Shown in pieces: positions 1 to 5,247 of a DNA stretch of 5,247 bases. A program made the translations under genes and the position numbers. How positions within the stretch are numbered: position 1 is the stretch's first letter; each line of letters starts with the position of its first letter. The stretch is from Bacteroidales bacterium. Lineage in GTDB: Bacteria > Bacteroidota > Bacteroidia > Bacteroidales > UBA4181. Where the stretch lies: assembly GCA_031264715.1 (NCBI GenBank), contig JAISDP010000172.1, positions 1-5,247 on the forward strand, written 5' to 3'. The notes beneath the pieces are model-generated. The model did no database searches and was not told where the DNA came from. It saw nothing but the letters and a program-made list of their open reading frames with translations.

Positions 1-729
1 GATGCCGAAGTACAGGGCGACGAATTGGCGCTTACTGCGCACAGCCCTGACGGTGAAGGCGGATTTCCCGGAAACATGAAGGTAACGGTATGTTTCTCCT
101 TCCGGAATCATGTGTTAACCATCCGGTACAGAACCTTCGCTGATCGCGAGACCCTTTTCAATCCCTCCTGTCATGCCTATTTTAACCTTTCGGGACAAAA
201 GGGATCAGCGTTTCAACATGAGTTGCATGTAAATGCTTCGGAATATCTCGAAACGGACAGTCACTTTCTTCCAACAGGAAAAATCCTGCCCGTAACCGGT
301 ACTGCATTCGACTTCACTCAATACCGTATCATCGAGCAAATGGCCGCGCTGAAACATGATGTTTTGAAAGGCTACAATGCATATTATCCGGTTCCGGGCA
401 ACGATACGGTCAGGCGGCTGGCTTCTCTCAGGGAATCCGGCTCCGGTCGCGCGATGACAGTATGCTCTTCCATGCCGGGCGTGCTGTTTTACTCCGGCGA
501 TTACCTTTGCGGAAAATATCAGCCGTTCGAAGGCCTCTGCCTCGAAGCGCAATTCTTTCCCGACACGCCCAATCATGCCCATTTCCCGTCATGTACTATT
601 TTACCCGGAAAACAAATCGAACATGTAATCCGTTTTCAATTTGAGATGATAAGCAAATCCTCAGCCGAACACAATCCTCATTCATACCCTGTCAATCTCA
701 GGGGGTTCTCTGTATTCCAAAACCTTTAG
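1..729 (+). CDS. Aldose 1-epimerase (galactose mutarotase family), C-terminal part, 5' end outside window
   Basis: Family role: interconversion of the alpha and beta anomers of galactose, glucose and related aldoses. The frame is open from base 1, so the true start lies to the left; the TTG at 25 is internal, because the residues before it (DAEVQGDE) continue the family pattern. Visible motifs: a SPDGEGGFPGNMKV stretch, matching the usual SPDGEEGYPG; CHAYFNLSG, with the catalytic-type His at 172-174; the sugar-site motif, here GYNAYYPV (370-393) where most members have GYDH; and LEAQFFPDTPNH, with the Glu at 544-546 corresponding to the catalytic base. The N-terminal LHGG motif would lie outside the window. 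Asp-to-Asn and His-to-Ala changes at 376-381 could mean altered specificity or reduced activity. About 27 residues after 646 extend past the usual family end. The gene is followed 3 nt later by the GH5 gene, so the two are probably co-transcribed. Family assignment is sure; substrate is not. Confidence 0.93.
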   Translation, partial: DAEVQGDELALTAHSPDGEGGFPGNMKVTVCFSFRNHVLTIRYRTFADRETLFNPSCHAYFNLSGQKGSAFQHELHVNASEYLETDSHFLPTGKILPVTGTAFDFTQYRIIEQMAALKHDVLKGYNAYYPVPGNDTVRRLASLRESGSGRAMTVCSSMPGVLFYSGDYLCGKYQPFEGLCLEAQFFPDTPNHAHFPSCTILPGKQIEHVIRFQFEMISKSSAEHNPHSYPVNLRGFSVFQNL

Positions 730-732
730 ATC

Positions 733-1680
733 ATGAAGTATACACAGGTTCTTTTCTTTTCCTTATTCATCGTATTTGCCGCTATCGCAGGCCCGGTCGG
801 CAGGCACGGCCACCTGAAAGTCGCGGGCGTTCATCTCGTTGACCGGCACGGCAGCCCTGTCGTGCTAAAAGGTGTTAGCTTCGGTTGGCACAACTGGTGG
901 CCGCGATTCTACAACGCCAACGCTGTGGAATGGCTCGCCGCCGACTGGCAATGCACCGTGGTACGCGCTGCCATGGGAGTAGAACCGGCCAGAGGTTACA
1001 TCGCCGAACCCGAGCGGTCGGAAAAGCTGATTTGCGATCTGGTGGATGCTGCCATCAAAAATGACATTTATGTAATTATCGACTGGCACAGCCACAACGT
1101 CCGCCTGGATGAAGCCAAGGCGTTTTTCAAAAAAATGGCGACTGTATACGGTCAATATCCGAATGTGATCTACGAAATCTTCAACGAACCCGAGCGGCAA
1201 AGCTGGGCCGAAGTAAAGGCATACTCGGAGGAAGTGGTCAAAACTATCCGCGCCGTCGATCCGGACAACATCATCCTGGTGGGTTCGTCCCATTGGGATC
1301 AGGATGTGGACATTGCCGCAGCCAGTCCCCTTGACGGGGATGCCAACCTGATGTATACGCTTCATTTCTACGCGGCTACCCACAGGCAGGAATTGCGCGA
1401 CAAGGCTAGTACCGCCCTGAAAAAAGGTTTGCCGTTACTGGTTTCGGAATGTGCCGGTATGGAAGCTTCCGGCGATGGTCCCATTGACCGCGATCAATGG
1501 GAACTGTGGGTAGAATGGATGCAGCAGCACAACATCAGTTGGGTCGCCTGGTCGATATCCGACAAGAACGAAACCTGTTCCATGATCAGGCCGGCAGGCT
1601 CCTCACAGGGACAATGGAGCGACGATCAACTGAACGAATGGGGGATCACAGTCCGCGAATATCTTAAAGCCAAACCATGA
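733..1680 (+). CDS. Secreted GH5 endo-beta-1,4-glucanase (cellulase), probably subfamily GH5_2
   Basis: Complete 315-residue protein expected to hydrolyse internal beta-1,4-glucosidic bonds in cellulose or related beta-glucans by the retaining GH5 mechanism. Residues 1-19 form a Sec signal peptide (Lys2, hydrophobic 5-18, A-I-A cleavage before Gly20), so it acts in the periplasm or outside. One catalytic (beta/alpha)8 domain fills the rest. It shows the conserved Arg78 in VVRAAM, DWHSHN (117-122), YEIFNEP with acid/base Glu152, HFYAATH (211-217), LLVSECAG with nucleophile Glu239, and WVAWSISDKNE (270-280). The 87-residue gap between the two glutamates fits GH5. Cys240 after the nucleophile, where many GH5_2 enzymes have an aromatic residue, is as far as I recall normal for a Bacteroidetes branch. 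No carbohydrate-binding module or type IX secretion tail is present. ATG 733 is preferred because it puts the signal peptide at the N-terminus, 3 nt after the epimerase stop. Specificity for cellulose rather than another glucan is inferred. Confidence 0.93.
   Translation: MKYTQVLFFSLFIVFAAIAGPVGRHGHLKVAGVHLVDRHGSPVVLKGVSFGWHNWWPRFYNANAVEWLAADWQCTVVRAAMGVEPARGYIAEPERSEKLICDLVDAAIKNDIYVIIDWHSHNVRLDEAKAFFKKMATVYGQYPNVIYEIFNEPERQSWAEVKAYSEEVVKTIRAVDPDNIILVGSSHWDQDVDIAAASPLDGDANLMYTLHFYAATHRQELRDKASTALKKGLPLLVSECAGMEASGDGPIDRDQWELWVEWMQQHNISWVAWSISDKNETCSMIRPAGSSQGQWSDDQLNEWGITVREYLKAKP
734..789 (+). other. Signal peptide coding segment of the GH5 enzyme
   Basis: Codons 1-19 of the GH5 gene encode a short basic N-terminus (Met-Lys), a continuous hydrophobic core rich in Phe, Leu, Ile and Val, and an A-I-A site followed by Gly20. 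This fits a signal peptidase I substrate. There is no Cys after the core, so a lipoprotein is unlikely. Boundaries are approximate. Confidence 0.8.
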
Positions 1681-1712
1681 AGAAGGTATTTCGAGATTTG
1701 TATTGTCTGTAA
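1677..1712 (+). other. Tiny ORF overlapping the GH5 stop (ATGA), possible gene remnant
   Basis: An ATG at 1677 overlaps the GH5 TGA stop by four bases and opens MKKVFRDLYCL followed by TAA at 1710-1712. An MKK start in an ATGA overlap is how a translationally coupled next gene often begins. Here only 11 codons remain. The same frame then restarts immediately at ATG 1713 and runs to a TAG at 1824-1826 (37 codons), with no recognisable motif. It may be a decayed gene start, a small leader peptide, or chance. I see no support for a functional product. Confidence 0.2.
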
Positions 1713-1716
1713 ATGC

Positions 1717-1753
1717 GCTGCTGGGATGCATCTTTCGGCACACCCCTTGCAGC
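1717..1753 (+). terminator. Weak hairpin after the GH5 gene, possible terminator
   Basis: GCTGC at 1717-1721 can pair with GCAGC at 1749-1753. After a small internal loop, GGG at 1723-1725 can pair with part of CCCC at 1743-1746, leaving a loop of about 17-19 nt. No T-run follows on the + strand (an A-run does, 1759-1764), so it is not a typical intrinsic terminator in this direction. It lies in the right place, between the GH5 stop and the next promoter, but the support is poor. Confidence 0.25.
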
Positions 1754-1777
1754 ACCTCAAAAAAGAATTAACCATAT

Positions 1778-1809
1778 TTTGGACATTCAAGCTATTACCA
1801 CTATTTTTG
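1778..1809 (+). promoter_or_regulatory. Bacteroidetes-type promoter (-33 TTTG, -7 TATTTTTG) for the GH106 gene
   Basis: TTTG at 1778-1781 is followed after 20 nt by TATTTTTG at 1802-1809. This matches the known Bacteroides sigma-ABfr consensus of a TTTG/TTG -33 element and a TAnnTTTG -7 element at normal spacing. It predicts a transcription start near 1814-1817 and a leader of roughly 40 nt before the ATG at 1858. So the GH106 gene can probably be transcribed independently of the epimerase-GH5 pair. The start site itself is inferred. Confidence 0.65.
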
Positions 1810-1842
1810 TGAAAAATTATCAATAGTTTAACAGATGAAAAT

Positions 1843-1856
1843 TTATCAAATGATAA
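1843..1856. repeat. Perfect 6-bp inverted repeat just before the GH106 start codon
   Basis: TTATCA at 1843-1848, a 2-nt AA spacer, and TGATAA at 1851-1856 form a perfect palindrome ending 1 nt before the ATG at 1858. A second TTATCA lies 26 nt upstream at 1817-1822, near the predicted transcription start. This could be an operator half-site arrangement or chance in AT-rich DNA. The 2-nt loop is too tight for a stable RNA hairpin without opening a base pair. Confidence 0.35.
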
Positions 1857-1857
1857 C

Positions 1858-4800
1858 ATGGCAATGAATAAAATTTGTACCGCAGCATTAGTCTGTTTGT
1901 TCTGTTTTACGAACATTTGTAACGGGTACGCTCAGAACTCATTGCAGGAAGGATTTGAGAATCCGCCGCCATCTGCCAAAGCGCAAACATTTTGGAAATG
2001 GCTGAATGGAAATATCACTAAAGAAGGAATTACCGCTGATTTGGAAGCGATGAAACGTGCAGGGATTCAGGAAGCGCTGATTTTCAATGCAGATATGGCT
2101 TATCCTGACGGACCTGCTCCTTATTTAAGTGATAACTGGCTCGAACTGTTTAAGTTTGCAGCTTCCGAAGCCAACCGTTTGGGTTTGAACCTCGGATTTA
2201 ACAATGCGGCAGGTTGGTCGGCCTCCGGCGGCCCATGGATGATACCGGAAAATTCAATGCGAACAGTCGTTTTTTCCGAAACCCGTCGTACGGGAGGCGT
2301 CCTTATTGAAGAAAGGTTACAACAGCCTCCTACTCGCTTAAATTATTATAAAGATATCAGAGTACTGGCTTTTCCGTCGCCTCGCGACAATAGCAAAGTA
2401 AAGAACTTTGCAGAAAAAAGTTTGGCCGGTGGTACTATTCCCGATAAACTTCAACCGGAAATAACAGATATTCCTCAAGCAGCCATCATACGCAAATCCG
2501 ATGTGATCGATCTCACTTCGAACGTATCGGCAGACGGAATTATTCGATGGAAAGCCCCTGAAGGAGAATGGACGATAATCCGCTTTGGATTTACCGCCAC
2601 CGGAGCAGAAAACAGGCCGGCTGAAAAAGCCGGGCGAGGGCTTGAATGTGATAAGTTGAGCCGTGCTGCGGTAGATGCCTTTTGGGAGGGCGGCATAGAA
2701 CCTGTAATAAAAAAATTAGGCCACTTGATCGGGAAATCACTTACAAACTGCACTATAGATAGTTACGAGGTCGGATGCGGCAACTGGACTCCCGGTTTTG
2801 AAACAGAATTTGCGAAAAGAAAAGGGTACGATTGCCTTGATTATTTTCCCGTGCTTGCGGGATATTATCTGGAAAGCAGTGAGATATCGGAACGTTTCCT
2901 TTGGGACTTCCGCAGAGTAATCGGCGATATGATGGCTGAGAACTATTACGGCTATTTTGCAGAGCTTTGCCATAAACAGGGTATGCGTTTTTCCTCAGAG
3001 CCTTACGGCGGTCCGTTTGATTGTTTGCAAGTGGGCGATATGGCTGATGTCCCCATGAATGAATTTTGGGTGGGAACATCCAGGAATCATCCGATTCCCA
3101 AGATGGTGTCATCCGTCTCCCACCTGAACGGCAATCCAATATCCGGCGCTGAAGCATTTACAGCAGATGGCCGAAACAGCAGATGGCTCAATCAGCCTTC
3201 CACCATGAAAACTCTTGGCGACTGGGCATGGACAGAAGGAACAAACCGGTTTATTTTCCATACCTATGCACATCAGCCCTGGAATAAGGCTCCGGGGATG
3301 ACTTTTAACGAATATGGCACAGAAATAAGCCGCCTGAATACCTGGTGGGAACCCGGAGCTGCCTATATGAATTATCTGGCAAAATCCCAGTTTATGCTTC
3401 AACAAGGACGTTGCGCTGCCGATGTGCTGGTATTTGTCGGTGAAGAATCTCCCAATGAAGGAATGTATCGTCCCGACATCAAAGCGCTTGGATATGACTA
3501 TGATGAAACAGGCATAGGTAAAATCGGTTCGGTAATTGCCGAAAACGGAATAATCAAAACGCCTGCCGGTGGTGAATACCGCCTGTTAGTACTTCCTGAC
3601 TGCAAATGGATGACTCCTGCTTTGGTAAGGAAAATCAGCGAACTGGTAAAAGGCGGAGCCAAAATTATCGGGCCGAAGCCCGACAAATCACCAAGCCTTC
3701 AGGGATATCCGGCTTGTGATAACGAACTAGCTCGAATAGCGGACCAGGCGTGGAGTGAGGTTATTCAAAACCGTTCCGTAAAAGATGTGTTAAATGAAAT
3801 GGGATTAGCGCCGGACTTTTCGGGTGGGAAGACCGGGAAAGACCTTCTGTTTATCCATCGCATTGTTGGTGATATGGATATCTATTTCGTTTCTAACCAG
3901 AAACAACAAAACCGCATTGAAACGTGCAGCTTCCGTGTCACAGGCAAACAGCCTGAAATCTGGAATGCCGAAACAGGTAAGATAGAAACAGTTGCGCAAT
4001 GGCAATCTGACGGAAAAACGACTATTCTGCCGCTTTTTTTCAAACCGGACGATGCATTCTTCGTTGTATTCAAGAAGGCGGATCAACAGTCGGCCAATCA
4101 GATTGTTCAGGTACGGCAAGAAACAGCCCCGGTAAAAGTACAGGGACTTCGCGGACTCAAGATTATAAAAGCCCTGTATGGAAGCTTTTTACCCGAAGGG
4201 CTCACAGACGTAACCGAAGCTTTGAGAAAGCGTGTAAAAGATGGACATGTTACTGCCCGTGCCACCGCCGGAGACGCAGGTATCGACCCGGCTCCGGGCA
4301 TCGTAAAAGAACTGCAAGTTGAATATACCGTCGGAGGACAAACCCGCAAAGTCTCGATTCCTGAATGGGGAGCATTACAGATCCCTTTGGATGGAGAAGA
4401 AACCGGAGACAAAGCTGAGTTTAAAATCGTAAGAGCGATATATGGTAAATTCACAACAGATTTTGACGGGTTATATCCTGCGCCGCCGGAAGATATAACT
4501 GCAAAGGTCGCATCTATGATTGACGAAAAGAAATGGATATTTCCGGTGGATGACAGGTTAACAGGTAAATCCGTGTCAAATAATAGTGAAGGAAAGGAAT
4601 TACGATTGGAATATACCGCTGAAGGAGAAATGTATAACATAAAAATTCCTGCCGGAGATGAAGTCAATTTACAGCAATATGTCCCCGGGCCGCGCCTTGC
4701 CGTTGAAGCGGGAAAACTGATCTGGATTACTCCACATGCAGGAAAAATTACAGTTACCTCCATTTCGGGTAAGACCAAAACTGCACAGGTAAAAGCAGTC

Positions 4801-5247
4801 CCGAAGCCTGTCGAAATATCCGGCGCCTGGGAAGTGACTTTCCCGCCTGACATGGGAGCTCCGGCCAAAGCTACATTCGATAAATTATATTCATGGACAG
4901 AATCTGCCGATGAAGGCATTCGATATTTCTCTGGAACTGCCACATACAGAAAGCAAGTATTCATTTCACGGAAATATATTCAGGAGGGGCGTAGCCTGGA
5001 ACTGTATTTAGGAAGTGTCCGCTCGCTGGCAGAAGTGATTGTAAATGGTAAAAACCTGGGAGTATTGTGGAAAGCGCCATTTGTAGTCGATTTAGGTAAA
5101 GCCGTCAAAGCCGGACAAAACGATATACAAATACGCATCACAAATCTATGGCCCAACCGCCTGATAGGTGATGAGCGCTACCCGGATGATTTTGACCGTT
5201 CGAAAGGATGGCCGGATTGGTTAATCAATAACACGGAACGTAATTCG
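1858..5247 (+). CDS. Secreted GH106-family glycoside hydrolase (alpha-L-rhamnosidase-like), 3' end outside window
   Basis: An uninterrupted frame of 1,130 codons runs off the right edge. GH106 members remove terminal alpha-L-rhamnose from pectic and other glycans. Numbering from ATG 1858: signal peptide about 1-26 (ending G-Y-A before Gln). The barrel region has FWKWLNG (45-51), NNAAGWSASGGPW, DSYEVGCGNWTPGF (from Asp301), RFSSEPYGGP (Glu381), GAEAF (Glu432), RFIFHTYAHQPW (His468, His472), DVLVFVGEESP (522-532) and GYDYDE (545-550). The acidic residues Glu304, Glu381 and Glu432 are candidates for catalysis or calcium binding, but I cannot map them exactly. Two small tandem modules occupy 767-843 and 855-939. 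A C-terminal GH2-like beta-sandwich starts near 986, with SGTATYRK, NGKNLGVLWKAP and NLWPNRLIGDE. Family members end shortly after this motif, so only some tens of codons should be missing. ATG 1864 (MNKICTAAL) is an equally good start, giving a more typical basic N-terminus. The gene has its own promoter. Family is well supported; rhamnose specificity is inferred. Confidence 0.9.
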   Translation, partial: MAMNKICTAALVCLFCFTNICNGYAQNSLQEGFENPPPSAKAQTFWKWLNGNITKEGITADLEAMKRAGIQEALIFNADMAYPDGPAPYLSDNWLELFKFAASEANRLGLNLGFNNAAGWSASGGPWMIPENSMRTVVFSETRRTGGVLIEERLQQPPTRLNYYKDIRVLAFPSPRDNSKVKNFAEKSLAGGTIPDKLQPEITDIPQAAIIRKSDVIDLTSNVSADGIIRWKAPEGEWTIIRFGFTATGAENRPAEKAGRGLECDKLSRAAVDAFWEGGIEPVIKKLGHLIGKSLTNCTIDSYEVGCGNWTPGFETEFAKRKGYDCLDYFPVLAGYYLESSEISERFLWDFRRVIGDMMAENYYGYFAELCHKQGMRFSSEPYGGPFDCLQVGDMADVPMNEFWVGTSRNHPIPKMVSSVSHLNGNPISGAEAFTADGRNSRWLNQPSTMKTLGDWAWTEGTNRFIFHTYAHQPWNKAPGMTFNEYGTEISRLNTWWEPGAAYMNYLAKSQFMLQQGRCAADVLVFVGEESPNEGMYRPDIKALGYDYDETGIGKIGSVIAENGIIKTPAGGEYRLLVLPDCKWMTPALVRKISELVKGGAKIIGPKPDKSPSLQGYPACDNELARIADQAWSEVIQNRSVKDVLNEMGLAPDFSGGKTGKDLLFIHRIVGDMDIYFVSNQKQQNRIETCSFRVTGKQPEIWNAETGKIETVAQWQSDGKTTILPLFFKPDDAFFVVFKKADQQSANQIVQVRQETAPVKVQGLRGLKIIKALYGSFLPEGLTDVTEALRKRVKDGHVTARATAGDAGIDPAPGIVKELQVEYTVGGQTRKVSIPEWGALQIPLDGEETGDKAEFKIVRAIYGKFTTDFDGLYPAPPEDITAKVASMIDEKKWIFPVDDRLTGKSVSNNSEGKELRLEYTAEGEMYNIKIPAGDEVNLQQYVPGPRLAVEAGKLIWITPHAGKITVTSISGKTKTAQVKAVPKPVEISGAWEVTFPPDMGAPAKATFDKLYSWTESADEGIRYFSGTATYRKQVFISRKYIQEGRSLELYLGSVRSLAEVIVNGKNLGVLWKAPFVVDLGKAVKAGQNDIQIRITNLWPNRLIGDERYPDDFDRSKGWPDWLINNTERNS
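1864..1935 (+). other. Signal peptide coding segment of the GH106 protein
   Basis: From ATG 1864 the protein has a basic start (Met-Asn-Lys), a hydrophobic stretch with several Cys residues, and G-Y-A followed by Gln, a common signal peptidase I end in Bacteroidetes. None of the Cys residues has a proper lipobox before it (for example T-N-I-C), so a lipoprotein is less likely. Confidence 0.7.
4156..4386 (+). other. Module copy 1 in the GH106 protein (DUF3395/DNAJC11 C-terminal-like)
   Basis: Residues 767-843 contain the ordered motifs LKIIKALYG, DVTEALRKRVKDG, GIDPAPGIVKELQVEYTVGG and ALQIP. I recognise this pattern (A-x-YG, DVT, DPxPG, K-x-L-x-V-x-Y) as that of a small module similar to the C-terminal DUF3395 domain of DNAJC11-type proteins. 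I associate such modules with some secreted bacterial enzymes too. Its role is unknown. This assignment rests on memory of the pattern, not on a search. Confidence 0.5.
4420..4674 (+). other. Module copy 2 in the GH106 protein, divergent tandem copy
   Basis: Residues 855-939 repeat the order of copy 1: FKIVRAIYG matches LKIIKALYG, DITAKVASMIDEKKW matches DVTEALRKRVKDG, and GKELRLEYTAEGE followed by IKIP matches VKELQVEYTVGGQ followed by VSIP. The central DPAPG is lost in this copy (SNNSEG takes its place). The two copies are separated by about 11 residues. This supports an internal duplication with divergence, or two separate acquisitions of the same fold. Confidence 0.5.
4813..5247 (+). other. 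C-terminal GH2-like sugar-binding beta-sandwich of the GH106 protein (cut)
   Basis: From residue about 986, ISGAWEVTF, TFDKLYSWTE, GIRYFSGTATYRK, LYLGSVRSLAEV, NGKNLGVLWKAPF and ITNLWPNRLIGDERYP follow the pattern of the jelly-roll domain shared by GH2 and GH106 proteins. It probably binds carbohydrate or packs on the barrel. The domain is almost complete where the window ends. Confidence 0.75.

Noticed and set aside
205..582. A 125-codon open frame on the minus strand
   Set aside because: It is antisense to the conserved part of the epimerase and has no motif of its own.
1005..1197. The 13-nt sequence CGAACCCGAGCGG occurs twice (1005-1017 and 1185-1197), exactly 180 nt apart
   Set aside because: Both encode E-P-E-R within the GH5 gene; the second is the catalytic NEP motif. 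Flanking sequences do not match, so this is coincidence rather than a duplication.
865..1383. A 172-codon open frame on the minus strand
   Set aside because: It is antisense to the GH5 catalytic core, whose motifs are clear on the + strand. No independent signal or motif is visible.
1626..1916. A 96-codon minus-strand frame covering the intergenic region
   Set aside because: It overlaps the ends of both flanking genes and the promoter and has no motif. An AT-rich intergenic frame of this length is not convincing.
4107..4964. A long open frame (285 codons) on the minus strand
   Set aside because: It lies antisense to the well-supported GH106 reading frame, is rich in Ser and Pro with no recognisable motif, and is best explained as a shadow of + strand codon use.
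1858..5247. Possible frameshift in the large GH106 gene
   Set aside because: I read every codon from 1858 to 5247; there is no stop, and family motifs stay in order in a single frame.

Overview
The window reads as part of a carbohydrate-degradation locus of a Bacteroidetes bacterium, probably Bacteroidales. Four things suggest this: all three genes resemble Bacteroidetes sugar-metabolism or glycoside hydrolase families; two encode proteins with signal peptides; there are no obvious Shine-Dalgarno sequences; and the intergenic region carries a good match to the Bacteroidetes housekeeping promoter (TTTG, 20 nt, TAnnTTTG). All three genes lie on the + strand. No RNA gene, insertion sequence, CRISPR array or integrase is visible, and no SusC/SusD pair or regulator falls inside the window.

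Layout: (1) 1-729 is the C-terminal part of an aldose 1-epimerase (GalM family), cut by the left edge. (2) 733-1680, starting 3 nt after the epimerase stop, is a complete secreted GH5 endoglucanase, most like subfamily 2, with both catalytic glutamates. These two genes look like one transcription unit. (3) 1681-1857 is a 177-nt intergenic region with a tiny overlapping ORF, a weak hairpin, a promoter and a small palindrome next to the following start codon. (4) 1858 to the right edge is a very large secreted GH106-type protein (alpha-L-rhamnosidase family), still open at the window end but probably only a few tens of codons short of complete. It is a single intact + strand frame of 1,130 codons.

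Working together (inference): the secreted GH5 would cut beta-1,4-glucan internally, the GH106 protein would remove terminal rhamnose from a pectic or other rhamnose-containing glycan, and the epimerase would interconvert anomers of released sugars. The most unusual item is a tandem pair of small divergent modules, of a type I associate with the DnaJ-C11 C-terminal/DUF3395 family, between the catalytic part of the GH106 protein and its C-terminal GH2-like sugar-binding sandwich. The epimerase also has a substituted active-site motif (GYNA instead of GYDH). I found no clearly new biological system.
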